A DNA stretch of 64,000 bases, taken from Apodospora peruviana (lineage: Eukaryota; Ascomycota; Sordariomycetes; Sordariales; Lasiosphaeriaceae). This document shows positions 1 to 11,153 of this stretch, piece after piece; position 1 is the stretch's first letter; each line of letters begins with the position of its first letter. The DNA lies in the NCBI GenBank assembly GCA_033439685.1, contig JAUEDM010000001.1, positions 4,960,001 to 5,024,000 on the forward strand, written 5' to 3'. The notes beneath the pieces are model-generated. The model was not told the origin of the DNA and ran no database searches. It was given only the letters and a program-made list of their open reading frames with translations. The position numbers and the translations under genes are program-made.

Positions 1-2210
1 TCATCTGAGTCAACCTGGGCTTGCAAGTGGAACAATGAGATGCATCCCCAAAGCGTGAGAACTGGGTAAAAAAAGAGAGGGCCACCAAGCTGGGGGCCGG
101 CAACTGTTGTCATACCTCTAGCGCCAAAGCCGGATGGCCTCCAGGAGGCGGCGAGGCAGGTGGGCAGGTCTTTGGAGGTCCTGGGGGGTCCTGGGATTTC
201 AAAGAGCGAGAGAAATGTGACAAAACGCGAAAGAGGGGCCACTTGTCGATGATGAAAGGCCTTCATTTTCCGTCCTCCCTTTTGCTTGCGTCTGGATACA
301 GCCGAATGAATAGACTTGTTGATTTGTAACGACGGGAGGGCGGCAGCCAAAGAAAAGTCCTACGATGGTGCGGTGCTCTGCTCTGTTGCTGACTTGCATC
401 TGGTTTCGTGATCGGCTGGACCAACAGAAAGGTGCTTGTGTGGTTTGGGACCCGCCATTGGACACGGAGGAAGAACGCTAGCCAGGTCGAACCGTTTCTG
501 CCGTACAGTTCGTCGTGGCTCAGCCGTGGGGTCGCCGGCTGTGTGCTAGCTGAGGCTGAGGCAGTTCCATCATTCCATGGCATGTCGCTATGTGATTGAC
601 CCAAGAGTCAAAGCACGCCCAGTTTGTGTAGCGAGGACGATATCGATGGCTTAGTGATGCACGGGTTGAAGCAACTAAGAGCCAACGACATCAATAGTAT
701 AATAAGCTCTCGTCGGTCCTGGCTGGGAGTGGATAGTGACACTGACAGTTCGCGAACGAACCAAGAAGGACCTGCAGTTGAATGGAGGAGGCCGAGCCGT
801 GAAACCCCAAATCACAAGGGCTGCGGAGAGATCTCCAAGTGACCCTGGCCGCTGAATAGGGCCATCAGCCACACACTGCCCTACGAGCCTGCAAACGAAC
901 CAGGAGCCTTGATCAGTTCCATTTCTATTTTCCCTGCTTGACAGTGGAGACCCCACGGGCCGTACTGTAGTGATCGATGGGATCATGTATCATGGATCAT
1001 GGATCGATTCCCGTGAACCTTGCGACTTCAACCCGGCCACCGCTTGTTTGTTGCTTCATGTTGACGGTGACGGGATCACTTATCGAAAATGCAGAAGTGA
1101 TTGATTGCCGTAGTGCCTCCAGCAAGGTACTTGTTTAGGCGTCAGATGTTGGAGACGGCCCAGGAGACGACGGCGGGGATCGGGGGACAACACGTACCAC
1201 TCGTCGTAAAGTTGTCGCGCATTCCCACCAATTCTCGCTCAGTCAGCGAACCGGCATGGAATTCGCCTGCCTCCAGCGGTCGCCCCCAACGGGGTGTGTG
1301 ATGTCGTGGGCGCCCAGCACAGGTCGAGATACATGGCCGAACACAAATGATAGGACGGTGTTGCTGCGGCGAGGATTGCATCTGCTAGTGCAAGACGGGA
1401 GTTTGATCAATAGTGGCAGGGCTGACTGACGGCAGCGGGAACTGAAGTGGACGTCAATTTGAAGTGGGAAATTGGATGAGATTGATGCACCCACCGGGTC
1501 CTGTGCCGCGACAAGACACAGGTCCTGCGCTATCAAGTCCTAACAGCTGGCGGGAGTGCACTGTGTCTCAGGAACCTGGCAGCCAGCCGACGCTATCAGT
1601 GTGGCATTGAATTGCTGTGCACCGCATTTTCGGTTCGACAGAGACGAAGGATGCCCCCGCTCGGCCAATCAGGACCGGGCGACCCTCAGCTGCGCCGCAA
1701 GGTCCACATTTCGAGCAGGGGAACGCTTTACCCATCCTGGTCGGCGAGCAGGCAGCAACGTCGGACCCTCGACGCATTTCTCATCATCCTCTTCCGCTGA
1801 TCCCATCGCCAACATCCCCATCTTTCTCTCGTCCTCATTTTCTCCCGTCATCACGTCTTTTTGTTCCTCGTTTGGTCCTGAGGCCGCACCAAGCAAACAC
1901 GAGATAATAGGCGAAATATTCGCGCATTCAAGACTCCGCCTGTTCCCGTTCAGCATCATTGCACCGCCAGGTTCGTCTGCAAATACCAAGATATACCCAT
2001 CTACAGTTGCCGTCTTCCGCGTGCTTCTGTTCGCGTCCATCTTTGGTCTTCCAACGCCCTTCCGCCCTTTGTCCTCGACTAGTTGGCCAACAACTGCTCA
2101 TTCTCAGGGCGTTTGGGCCTTCGTGACGCCTTGTCCACCACTTCACTGAACTCTTTGAGCAAGTCGCCGCGCCGAGCTGTCTGCTCCAGCGTGTGCCGTT
2201 AACAGCAAAC
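1..2210. other. Gene-free 5' flank and leader of ace1
   Basis: No reading frame here resembles a conserved protein. From about 1800 onward the plus strand becomes strongly C/T-rich, typical of fungal core promoters and leaders, so transcription of the downstream zinc-finger gene probably starts somewhere in 1800-2200. I see no tRNA, transposon remnant or clear TATA box. The longest frames (for example a 197-codon plus-strand frame at 1556-2149) have no recognisable domain and are treated as chance. Confidence 0.5.
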
Positions 2211-2501
2211 GTAAGATGCTCTTTCTCTGTCCTGTCAGGCATTCATTCCCCTACCTTTCCCTCCTCAGTCCAAGTTCAACGCTGTTGCGTCGCGTGTGTC
2301 CTCTTGAGCGTCCTACCTCGCTCGTCGTCTTCAGATTGACCAATCCTACCACGTCTCGTTCCGGCGTGTGTACGAGAAGGCGTCGGAAGGAGTGGTGCAT
2401 TCGGTGTAGTAGCATATTAGCTGTGACTCACATGTCCTCTCGCGCCCAGCCTTACTTTTGTTTTGATCCTTTTGGATAACTAACCCAGAACTTCAACACA
2501 G
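2211..2501 (+). other. Probable intron in the 5' leader of ace1
   Basis: A good donor (GTAAGA at 2211) is followed by a near-perfect fungal branch site (ATAACTAACC, about 2476-2485) and an acceptor ending CACAG at 2501, about 20 nt after the branch. The segment lies 61 nt upstream of the ace1 start codon and contains an ATG at 2216 that splicing would remove. Splice signals are seen directly; use in the mRNA is inferred. Confidence 0.55.
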
Positions 2502-2562
2502 TATCCTCCTACCCACCTTTTATCATAAAGTCGTCGGGTCTACCCCACACTCACCCACAAAC

Positions 2563-4890
2563 ATGTCTTCCAATCCTCGAAGGACACCGGTGACTCGCCC
2601 GGATTCGAGGGCCTTGACTCTTAAGACCAACATGGTCCTCAGGAAGGGGGCCACTTTCCATTCTCCCACTACTCCTCCTTCATCTCCAGAGATTGAATTC
2701 AGACCTCCGCCTCTCCCTCGCCGGTCCCAGACCAACCTCGACGATGTTATCGACTCAAACCGTCGCCGTGTCGCTTTGACTTTGGGCCACATCGACAAGT
2801 CCCTCACTGCAAAGGACTCTAATCTGTCGCCCTCGGCCAGCTCAAAGGCCCTGCGCGACGACAGTCTTCCCATTCCTCGAGGTGTGTTGAACCACACCAT
2901 CGACTCGGCCATCATGGGCAAGGAGCTCGAGCGCCGGGTGCTCCGGCCTCGTACTCGCCGCGGATCTCGACACCACGACTCGGACAGCGGCCTGGGAACC
3001 TCGATTGCTTCTGCTACCGAGAAGGGCGCTGCCTCCAAGAAGGACAAGATGGTAAAGACCTCGGCCGTCACCAGATCGGCCGCCGCTCGTAGAAATACCA
3101 CCGCGCCCCCCCAGGGCCTCAGTTCTCGTGCCACAAACCGCATTATCGAACATACCCTCAAGCCATTGCTCGCGCAGTCAGACTTCAAGGACTTCCATCC
3201 ACTTGTCCTTGAGTGCCCCAGAAAGATCCAGGAGAAGGAAATCGTGTGCCTCAGAGACGTTGAGAAGACTTTGCTTCTCGTCGCTCCTGTAAGTGAACTC
3301 GCAGTTGATAACAGTGTGCGGGGAGATACTTATCGTGCTCTACTTTTAAAGGAGAGGACCAAGGTTGCCGACTTGTATCTCGATTTCTGCCTCACGACGA
3401 TTAGATGCATCCAAGCGACCGTTGAGTACCTACAACCTCGCGAACAGACTCGCGAGCGCGACCTCCCTTACAGCAGCGGCTACTTTATTGACCTTGTCGA
3501 TCAAATTCGCCATTACGCGCAACAACTCGCTGACGCCAAGGAGAACGGAGGCCAGGGAGACGAGATGGATGTTGATTCGTATGCGCCAGCTCTTTTACCC
3601 GATCTCACTTCATCTGCTGACCACTACTTTAGCACCGATGAGATCAAGTTACATGGTGGTATCCACATTAATGGCCGGCCAGCCGAACTCGTCCGTATTA
3701 AGAAGAATGGCAAAGCCATTTCAATGGCCACTGGCGAGCCTGTCGAGATTGAGGAAGAGGGCGATGGATCCGTGCGATTCAAGCGCTCGGCAAGCCAGGA
3801 GGCCGAAGACGAGGAAGAGATCATGCGCTCCATGGCCAGGCGGAAGAAGAACGCTACCCCGGAAGAGCTTGCCCCCAAGAAGTGCCGTGAACCCGGCTGC
3901 AATAAGGAGTTCAAGCGCCCGTGCGACCTCACCAAGCACGAGAAGACCCACTCGCGTCCATGGAAGTGCCCTGTGACCACTTGCAAGTACCATGAGTACG
4001 GCTGGCCTACGGAGAAGGAGATGGATCGCCACCACAACGACAAGCACTCTTCAGCTCCGCCCATGTATGAGTGCCTGTTCAAGCCTTGCCCGTACAAATC
4101 TAAACGTGAATCCAACTGCAAACAACACATGGAGAAGGCCCACGGTTGGCAGTATGTGCGGACAAAGACCAATGGCAAGAAGCCCGGGATGCCACTGAGC
4201 ATGTCCGACAACTCTGCCCATCCGACTCCTCAACTCCAGAACCTGCCGACACCTTCCAGCGAACACAGCATGGGGGTAGCCACTCCTCCGGATGACTGGA
4301 GCGGTGTGTATGGAAGCAACCTGGACTTCCCAGCGTATATTCCTGATACCGATTTTGGCATGATTCCCCAGGAGATCAATCTTGACTACTCTCCGATCGA
4401 TAATGGTACTCCATCGACTGATTCTGGCATGGATCACAATTCGGCATACCAGGACATTGGGAATGACTTCTCCATGTACGATGACATCTACAGTGCCAAC
4501 GTCCAGCTTCCTACCCCCGTCCACGACGTGTATAGCAAGAACATGGCACAGCAATTTGCTGCCTTCACAGCAGCCGAGCTCTGTCAGCCCCAGGCCGCTC
4601 ACATGTCGCCCATCGGCCAGGGAAACACTATGCTTTACACACCCACCTCTCTCGCTGAAGTTGACGAGGGTTTTGACGAGCATCAGGGCTACTCGGCCTT
4701 GACCGACGGGAGCAACGCAGACTTCATTCTGTTTCCCGGCGGCAGGGTAACAAAATCAATGTTTAACGAGTCACTATTTGCGCCGGAGGTGCCCAGCATG
4801 GCTGCTGGCTATTCCCAACCGTCCTCTCAGGACATTTTGAATACGTTCAACTGGGCTCAGCACGATATGAGTGCCTACCTTCGGCGTTAA
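2563..4890 (+). CDS. ace1: ACE1-type C2H2 zinc-finger transcription factor
   Basis: Nuclear DNA-binding regulator; the Trichoderma reesei orthologue ACE1 represses cellulase and xylanase genes and binds AGGCA-containing promoter sites. The N-terminus (NPRRTPVTRP), the segment MRSMARRKKNATPEELAPKK and all three fingers match ACE1 almost residue for residue. Exons are 2563-3288 and 3352-4890, giving 754 residues against 733 in T. reesei. The 63-nt intron (GTAAGT..AAAG) has no stop and keeps frame; removing it restores the ACE1-like run LLVAPERTKVADLYLDF. Fingers lie at about residues 420-506: CREPGC..H..H, then CPVTTC..H..H (GWPTEKEMDRH), then CLFKPC..H..H. The N-terminal third is Ser/Pro-rich and basic; the C-terminal 240 residues are acidic and Gln/Pro-rich. 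Start chosen at the first ATG of the ACE1-like N-terminus. Target genes in this species are not shown by the sequence. Confidence 0.93.
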   Translation: MSSNPRRTPVTRPDSRALTLKTNMVLRKGATFHSPTTPPSSPEIEFRPPPLPRRSQTNLDDVIDSNRRRVALTLGHIDKSLTAKDSNLSPSASSKALRDDSLPIPRGVLNHTIDSAIMGKELERRVLRPRTRRGSRHHDSDSGLGTSIASATEKGAASKKDKMVKTSAVTRSAAARRNTTAPPQGLSSRATNRIIEHTLKPLLAQSDFKDFHPLVLECPRKIQEKEIVCLRDVEKTLLLVAPVSELAVDNSVRGDTYRALLLKERTKVADLYLDFCLTTIRCIQATVEYLQPREQTRERDLPYSSGYFIDLVDQIRHYAQQLADAKENGGQGDEMDVDSYAPALLPDLTSSADHYFSTDEIKLHGGIHINGRPAELVRIKKNGKAISMATGEPVEIEEEGDGSVRFKRSASQEAEDEEEIMRSMARRKKNATPEELAPKKCREPGCNKEFKRPCDLTKHEKTHSRPWKCPVTTCKYHEYGWPTEKEMDRHHNDKHSSAPPMYECLFKPCPYKSKRESNCKQHMEKAHGWQYVRTKTNGKKPGMPLSMSDNSAHPTPQLQNLPTPSSEHSMGVATPPDDWSGVYGSNLDFPAYIPDTDFGMIPQEINLDYSPIDNGTPSTDSGMDHNSAYQDIGNDFSMYDDIYSANVQLPTPVHDVYSKNMAQQFAAFTAAELCQPQAAHMSPIGQGNTMLYTPTSLAEVDEGFDEHQGYSALTDGSNADFILFPGGRVTKSMFNESLFAPEVPSMAAGYSQPSSQDILNTFNWAQHDMSAYLRR

Positions 4891-7247
4891 GTACGAGCGC
4901 GATATAATACCCCACGTGCACCCGAAGTTGATCTATGGGCTGCAGGCTGTGAAGCCTCAAAGGAGGCCTAAAGGAGGCCGCCTTATGAAGACATCTGGTT
5001 CTAGGCAAGTCGAGGTATGATGTTCTGTGTTATGATGTAATGAAGCACAAAGTTTGCTCGCAATTTGCGATGAGGATAGGCCGGAGACGTTTGAGGAGGA
5101 GCAGATTCAGAATGGACCGTTTCTCTCTATCTCTGTATCTCTACTTAGTTACTTTTGTCTTTTGAGTGTGTCTGGATTTGCTCTTGCTCCTCATCTATGT
5201 TCCTTCTCTCATTTTGAATTGGGCAGATGATTGAACGCTAGGACTTTTAAGAGTCACTATTTGGGTGGTGATATTCGGTTTCTCTCGTATTAGGTAGACG
5301 ACCCATATTATAGCAATGAGATACATCTCTACATCCAAACTATTTGAAGATGCTTGTACTGCGAGGACTGCTCTTTAGCTGGCTTAAGCTCCCTCTGAGC
5401 TCTGCTGTGACCTGCCAATTGGAGGGGAGCGGGGAACTTAGAGTTGCTGCCTGAAGTCTCCGTCATTAGTGCAATGTCCAGCTGTGGCCTGTGCGCAGCA
5501 GGGCAGGCTGACTGTCACTGTGGACTCCACCGACGCCATCCGAACCGCTTTTACTTTTCTCCAGCGGAGCCTCAATTGGGTTTTGCCGACTCTCACTTTT
5601 CCTTCCGGAGTGCATCCTGGATTTCTCTCCGCTGTTCATTGTTTTCCTTCCTCTCCAACAACCATCGGCAATCAATGACGAAGAAACGATGACAAAAGGC
5701 TTACCAATTATATGAATTGGAAGCCCCAGCTTGCAAGCTGTCGTCAGGTTTCGAGAGTTCTCCAAGGAAGCTAACTACCTGATTGCCTGACTAATTCCCC
5801 AGAATCCAGACCAGTGCGCGCAACGATTACCAACACAGATCGACTTCGGTGTCAAAGTCGAAGCAACATCGGCAGGCCACCCGTTGTCGAACAGACTGGC
5901 GGTCTTCCCACCTGGTACAGCTGCGCGGAGACACGTTCCTTTCGGCTTGCCACCGTATCCCTACCGAAACAGGACGCTTTATTTGTGGGTATGTTGCCAT
6001 TCTTCCGTCTCTGCCTATCTATTTGTTATTAGGGCAGCGACCCCTACCGAAAGAAAAAGAACGAAACGCATAAGATTTATATTTCCCCTTTCCATGATGA
6101 GTTACGCAACGCCAGTTGCAACCCTTTATCAAATCTTATAGGAAGAGCCGTCTTAACCGGCCTCGGTGGTCTCGTGCCCCCTTAGCTGGCCGCGTATCTA
6201 TTCGCTTGCTGTCTTCCGGTCCGCCTTTTCCGTACATTATGGAGAAGCACGTTGCATCGTCACATGCTTTGTGAGGGCGGTAGGGAGTAGGCGGTAGTGT
6301 GTGGTGAGGCTGGTAGTGCTTATAAATTGGGTTTCTGATGGGGAAAGCTTTTTGCATTTTCTTTCTTTTGGTGAACTGGGGTGTCAAACTGGTATCTTGA
6401 GGAACTGGTGACTGACTGCGTTGGCTCTTGATACGTTTAGGTTCCGACCCGCCTAACTCCCGCCGTTTGTCCATACGACTCTTCGAGATATCGTGTGCGC
6501 CCAGCAGTTATAGGACGACTATCCAGCATAACTGTTGGTTGTTGGCGCGAGCAACTGACGCCCAACTACTGCGGGTGCTCCAACACTACCTAGTGACTTC
6601 ATGATGCGAACCCTGAGTTACCACATCCATTAGGAAACATAAGCGCGGGAGGCTTCCTCTTGTTCTTGCATAGTGGTGTAGAGAACAAAGTAACGGTAGG
6701 CCGGAGATATTGTTTCACTTAGACTACCGCACAGGCATTACGTCCCGGTAGGATAACGTGAAAGTAACTTTGTTACATTTTTTATAAATAAAAAATGGAA
6801 GCTTATCACTCATCATGCTTACTTTCCATGAGCATACCTTGCCCAGTGATGTGATTTTTCTGTCTTATTTGTCTGATATAACTCTAGATGCGAACCAGGT
6901 AGATAACAAAGGAACACCAGTATTAGAGAGACGCTTGACCTGTGTGACTTGTCGTTTTTCATATTCCTCCCACCCAAATATGCTGGAAGGAGAGTCCCCC
7001 TTTTTGCCTCCAACCTCATACCGAAATCATACCGCACATTCCTTTACCTACTTTACGCCACAGGTTACCCGACCAGCCTCCAAAGTTTTGTTATCTCGCA
7101 CAAACATCGTACAATCAGGTGTCTTTTCTTATCTCGCACCCATCTGATAAGCTACCTACTTGGTCGTCTTTTGACACTAAAGAAACAACACGTTCCCTAA
7201 AGCAGTCGAGATCACTCAAAACTACCAGCGAGCCCAACCGACGCACT
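4891..7247. other. Intergenic region between ace1 and pmt4
   Basis: Holds the 3' ends of two convergent genes. No frame looks coding: the longest are around 110 codons with no domains. An AT-rich tract with a short A/T run sits at about 6776-6796. I found no RNA gene or repeat. Confidence 0.5.
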
Positions 7248-9729
7248 CTACTTCGCAAAGTGCAAGTCGTAGCCAAGCCACTTCCTCCTAAGCACCTGGT
7301 CGACCGAGAGGCCCGGGTATCCGTACGTCAGTGGCAGGAAGAAGTACCAGCCAGCAAAGACGATGGACAGAATCAAAATGGTTGCGATCCACGAGGCCAT
7401 CATGCTCTGACCGGCAAATCGCTCGCGGGCAGACACGTGGCGCTTGACGCCCGCGCTCGTTGCCGGCTTCTTGCCTGCCCTGATAGCCTGGTAAGCCGCC
7501 TCGTTCTCGGCCGAGTCTGCACTAAAGACAAATTCTACGAGCGCGCCGGTCACAAGCGTCGATGCCAGATGCGCCGGTAGATAGTGGTGCAAGAAGAGCT
7601 GACGACCCATGACGAAAAACGGGAAGTAGTGGGTGGCCCACGCCAGGAAGAAGAAGCCCGTGGAGTTGTACAAACGCGAGCGAGAGCCTGTAGGAAGATA
7701 ACTCGTTAATTTTGCGCCTGCTTGTTTGACAAATTTATCCATCATCAGATGTGCGGGGGAAACTTACGGTGATCCAAGGCATCGATGCCGCGGCGAAGGG
7801 AGAATTGGTCGGCAAGGATAATGCCGGCGTAGATCGCCAAAACACTGCTAGCAACCCACCATCCGATGGGGTTTCCGAGGAAGTAGATTTGCTGGCGGGT
7901 GTCATTCTGCGTCCAGAAGCTCACACCCCGAAGAAGGAAGGGCCACTGGTAGGGCAGCGAGGCATAGGGGTGGCTGCTAGTCAGCTGGTTGTTGTGCCAG
8001 AACATGGACCGCTGCAGCTCAAACCACTTGCGCATGAACGGCAGGGTCTTGACCTGTTTCTGTTCCTTCTGGCGGCGCCGGTGGTCGGCCGGAAGGGAGG
8101 GAATGTCCTCCACAAGCCAGATATTCGAACTTGGAGTAATCTGCTTGTTTCCGTTGATTTCCTGTTGCTTGAAAGCCCAGTCTGGGAGTGGCGTAGTATG
8201 TGTCCACATGGCGACTTTGCTGGGATTGTGAATGAACTTGAAGTGGCTAGACACGGTCTTGAACTCTTGGTTGGTCTTGCCGTTCTCGATCCGGACCTCG
8301 AACAGAGTATCTGGGGCTCGGTCGCCGAATGCATCTGTCTCAGCGACGGTGGTGAACTCTTGGTTGGTAGGATAATAAGGAGACGCAACATCGTGAGACA
8401 GCAAGTATGTATTGGTGACCACGTGACGAAGTCGGACCAGGTCGTGGTTCTTGACGTGGCGGCCTAGCTTGTGATCATCATTCACAGAGGGCAGGATTTC
8501 CCAATGGTTGTTGGTGTCATTGTAGGGATAACCCGTCACTTGCTGGCCCTGGCTGGAAACACGGCCGTCATCGTACCTCAAGGGGTAGCGATCCGGGTGA
8601 CTGTGGAGATAGGCCTTGGTCTCCTTATGCTTCAGGACGATTGTGTCATAGTAATCAATGGTAATAGCGTTTGCGAGCATGACATTGTCGCTGAGGGTCT
8701 CCTGGAACTCGGGTGTCATGAAATCGTCTCCAGGCCCGGAGCGAGTAAGAATGGCGAAGTGAACCTGGAACCAGAAGAGATAGAAGATGAAGGGCATAAT
8801 GATCAGGCCAAACGCTCGGGCAGCGAAATGCTTGCTAAAATCAGGCAAGCTCAGAGCACCGCCGGGCCTCTTGATATTCAGGAGGTCCCAAAGATCAATG
8901 ATGACGGCCGAGCCAATGGTGATGAAGGCAAATAGGCCCACGTACTTGGTCGAGATGTCGCACGAGAGGGCAAAGCCCGTGAGTATCAACCATTTCCACC
9001 ACTTCCTTGAAAAAGGCTCGTGTCTCAGCTTGTAAAACTTAATGTAAAAGAGCAAGCTGCATGCCATGGCGAAAACCAGGGTCGCGTCGAGAAGGATCAG
9101 CCGAGTCTGTCCAATGTGGGCATTGTCGAGAAGAACTAGGCCGGCTGCAACCACGCAGGCCGGAAGGCTGTATCCTGACTCCCACATGATCATATAGACG
9201 ACCGAGACCGTCAGGGCACCGAGAATGGCCGGCAGCGAGCGGAAGGCTACATAGGGGACCTTATTCGCGATATAGGAGTCGCCAATGTTGTCAAAGTGAA
9301 AGTGGCCGTCATAGCCTACCAGCCAGCCCATAAAAGCAAAGAGGAGTTTTCCGAAAGGGGGGTGTACGTCGAAGAAGTAGGTCTTTTCGAGATAGTATGA
9401 AGCGAACTGTGCGATGGCAACGTCAGTCAATTGATCAATTGGCAACCTGGGGCTAAGGAGAAGCATACCTTTCCAAAGTGGACTTCGTCAAAGACCACCT
9501 CATTGGGATGGCTGATGCCCCAAAACCTGGTGAGGAATGCCATGGCTGTGATGAAGGCGAAGACGACCTTGTAATCGCGGTCAGAACCGGCGGGGCCAGA
9601 TTTGGCAGCGCCGGCTTTTGGGAACTTGTCGAGCTCGACATCCGATGCCGCGCCATCCTTAATCTTCTTGCTCGAGCCGCCAACATTTCTCTGGCGTAGA
9701 GAGCCCTGGGGTGTCGAGGTAGCCGCCAT
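7248..9729 (-). CDS. pmt4: Protein O-mannosyltransferase, Pmt4 class
   Basis: Endoplasmic-reticulum membrane enzyme that moves mannose from dolichyl-phosphate mannose to Ser/Thr of secretory and membrane proteins (GT39). Exons on the minus strand: 9729-9469, 9406-7768, 7687-7248; introns of 62 and 80 nt; 779 residues, the usual length. The conserved acidic pair is seen in FDEVHFG (about residues 80-86), followed by FFDVHPPFGK. Multiple membrane spans flank a luminal block of three MIR motifs at about residues 350-540, and HYFPFFVMGRQLFLHHYLPA is the family's C-terminal signature. The stretch NIGDSYIANKVPYVAFRSLP and LTGFALSCDISTKYVG resemble Pmt4/POMT1 rather than Pmt1 or Pmt2. The first 50 residues are hydrophilic and basic, so cytosolic. 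No lesion seen. Confidence 0.93.
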
Positions 9730-10651
9730 GGCGGGCGACGAGATGTGATGGTCAAACCGAAGCTGAACGGGGATTGTAAATGGTTAGTCAGTGTCCAACG
9801 TTGAGGGACTCCCGTCCGTCCTGAAGATCCAGTCTCCGATTTCGATGGTTTCCAAGTAACCCGTAAGGTACACCGGGCCCGGTTGATGATGGACCGAGCT
9901 TGGAGGTTTGCAGAGGACGGGAGAAGAGGACACCAGGCAGGTATGGAGACCGGTGGAGAGAAGGGGTGGTACTCACAGGACAGTATCCCAATGGTGCACA
10001 CCTGAAGTTAAAAGCAGACACGGTCGAACAAAAGAGTGTAAGAAGTCCAACAGCGGGAATGAAGCCGCAAAGAAAATACGGTGAACTGTTGCAGCCTCCA
10101 ACCTGAACAGCTGAAAATAAATTGATGGCCTGCAGCCCCTATTATTACCTGGTGCTGTAGCCTTCCTTCCTGCGGGACGGCAGAGCAAGTGGATGTCATC
10201 CTAGGGGTTCCTCTTGGGGACAGTTGGCAAAGTTTACGGCTGCGTCAGCATAAGGGATTGGTTAGCTGGGGTGGTCCAAGCTCCCTTTTGTCGATAAGAT
10301 AAGTTGGTCTCGCTGCCACTTTTATTAGAAAGTCGGAAAGCAACTGAATCCAGTTACACCCGTACCTAAATATTAAGCAGATGTCGAATGACCTGAACTC
10401 TCAGTATTACATCCAATTCCATTCACGACCCAGTCTCTTTTGTTACTAGCAGTTCGTTCTTGCCTACCTAAACGTACCTAACGAACCTACCCAAGGCGCC
10501 TTGCGTATTTTTGCCTTTGCTTGAGGAGAGGTTCCCACTCGACTTCCACCCGGGCTCCTCCTCCCGCTTTCCGTCAGCTGCAACTCCTCCTGCTCCTACG
10601 CCCTTGCACCTTGTAAGCCCAAAATTCCGCTCAACAGCATGGATATGGATG
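9730..10651. other. Promoter region between pmt4 and a divergent tRNA gene
   Basis: Contains the pmt4 promoter and leader (minus strand) and the 5' flank of the tRNA gene. The stretch 10460-10650 is C/T-rich on the plus strand. No coding frame is supported. Confidence 0.45.
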
Positions 10652-10748
10652 GGTCCGGTGGTGTAGCTGGTTATCACATCGTTCTTATAGTAGAGTCTCA
10701 AACACTCTTCATATGCGAAGGTCCCGAGTTCAATCCTCGGTCGGACCA
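10652..10748 (+). tRNA. tRNA with a short intron, probably tRNA-Ile(UAU)
   Basis: A full cloverleaf can be drawn: acceptor GGTCCGG (10652-10658) pairs with TCGGACC (10741-10747), with A as discriminator; the T arm is CCGAG-TTCAATC-CTCGG with variable loop AGGTC; the D arm is GTGTAGCTGGTTATCAC. The anticodon stem begins TCGTT and the loop CTTATA gives anticodon UAU by position. About 23 nt after position 37 (GTAGAGT..ACTCT..) are extra and can fold into an AGAGT/ACTCT hairpin, as expected for a nuclear tRNA intron. The 31:39 pair is U-U after removal of this intron, a blemish that leaves the anticodon call less certain than the tRNA call. Confidence 0.8.
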
Positions 10749-10758
10749 CTTGACCTCC

Positions 10759-10763
10759 TTTTT
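10759..10763 (+). terminator. RNA polymerase III terminator of the tRNA gene
   Basis: Run of five T residues about 10 nt after the tRNA 3' end, the standard Pol III stop signal. Confidence 0.6.
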
Positions 10764-11153
10764 GCCAAATTCGACGATGGTGAACAGGGCCATGAATGAG
10801 GTCCTGAGATTTTTTGTCTCAGAACAACTCCTTCGCCCACCAATTCGCACAGCGGGCCGCAATTATCAGTTGATCATTTCGGTTGATGCCATGTGCCGGG
10901 CTGGCACTCTTTCGATAGGGCATAGCGTGTCGGTTGTTGTCTCCAATCTACCATATGGGTTACTTAATGAAAGGTACCGAGCGTGCTGTACCGGTAATCC
11001 GTACCGTCCCTCGTCACCACCGACGCTTACAACCGGATGCATGATGACCCCGCAGCCTGGGATGTAGATGCACTGCATGTCGATTTTTAACCCACTGTGG
11101 TCCGAATAACGGAGCCGAGTGAACTCGCAACTCCATTGATTCAGTTGCTGCTC

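Noticed and set aside
1556..2149. 197-codon plus-strand frame upstream of ace1
   Set aside because: Composition follows the C/T-rich leader; no domain and it overlaps the likely ace1 promoter.
2523..3188. 221-codon minus-strand frame
   Set aside because: Antisense shadow of ace1 exon 1.
7751..8467. 238-codon plus-strand frame
   Set aside because: Antisense shadow of the Pmt4 exon 2.
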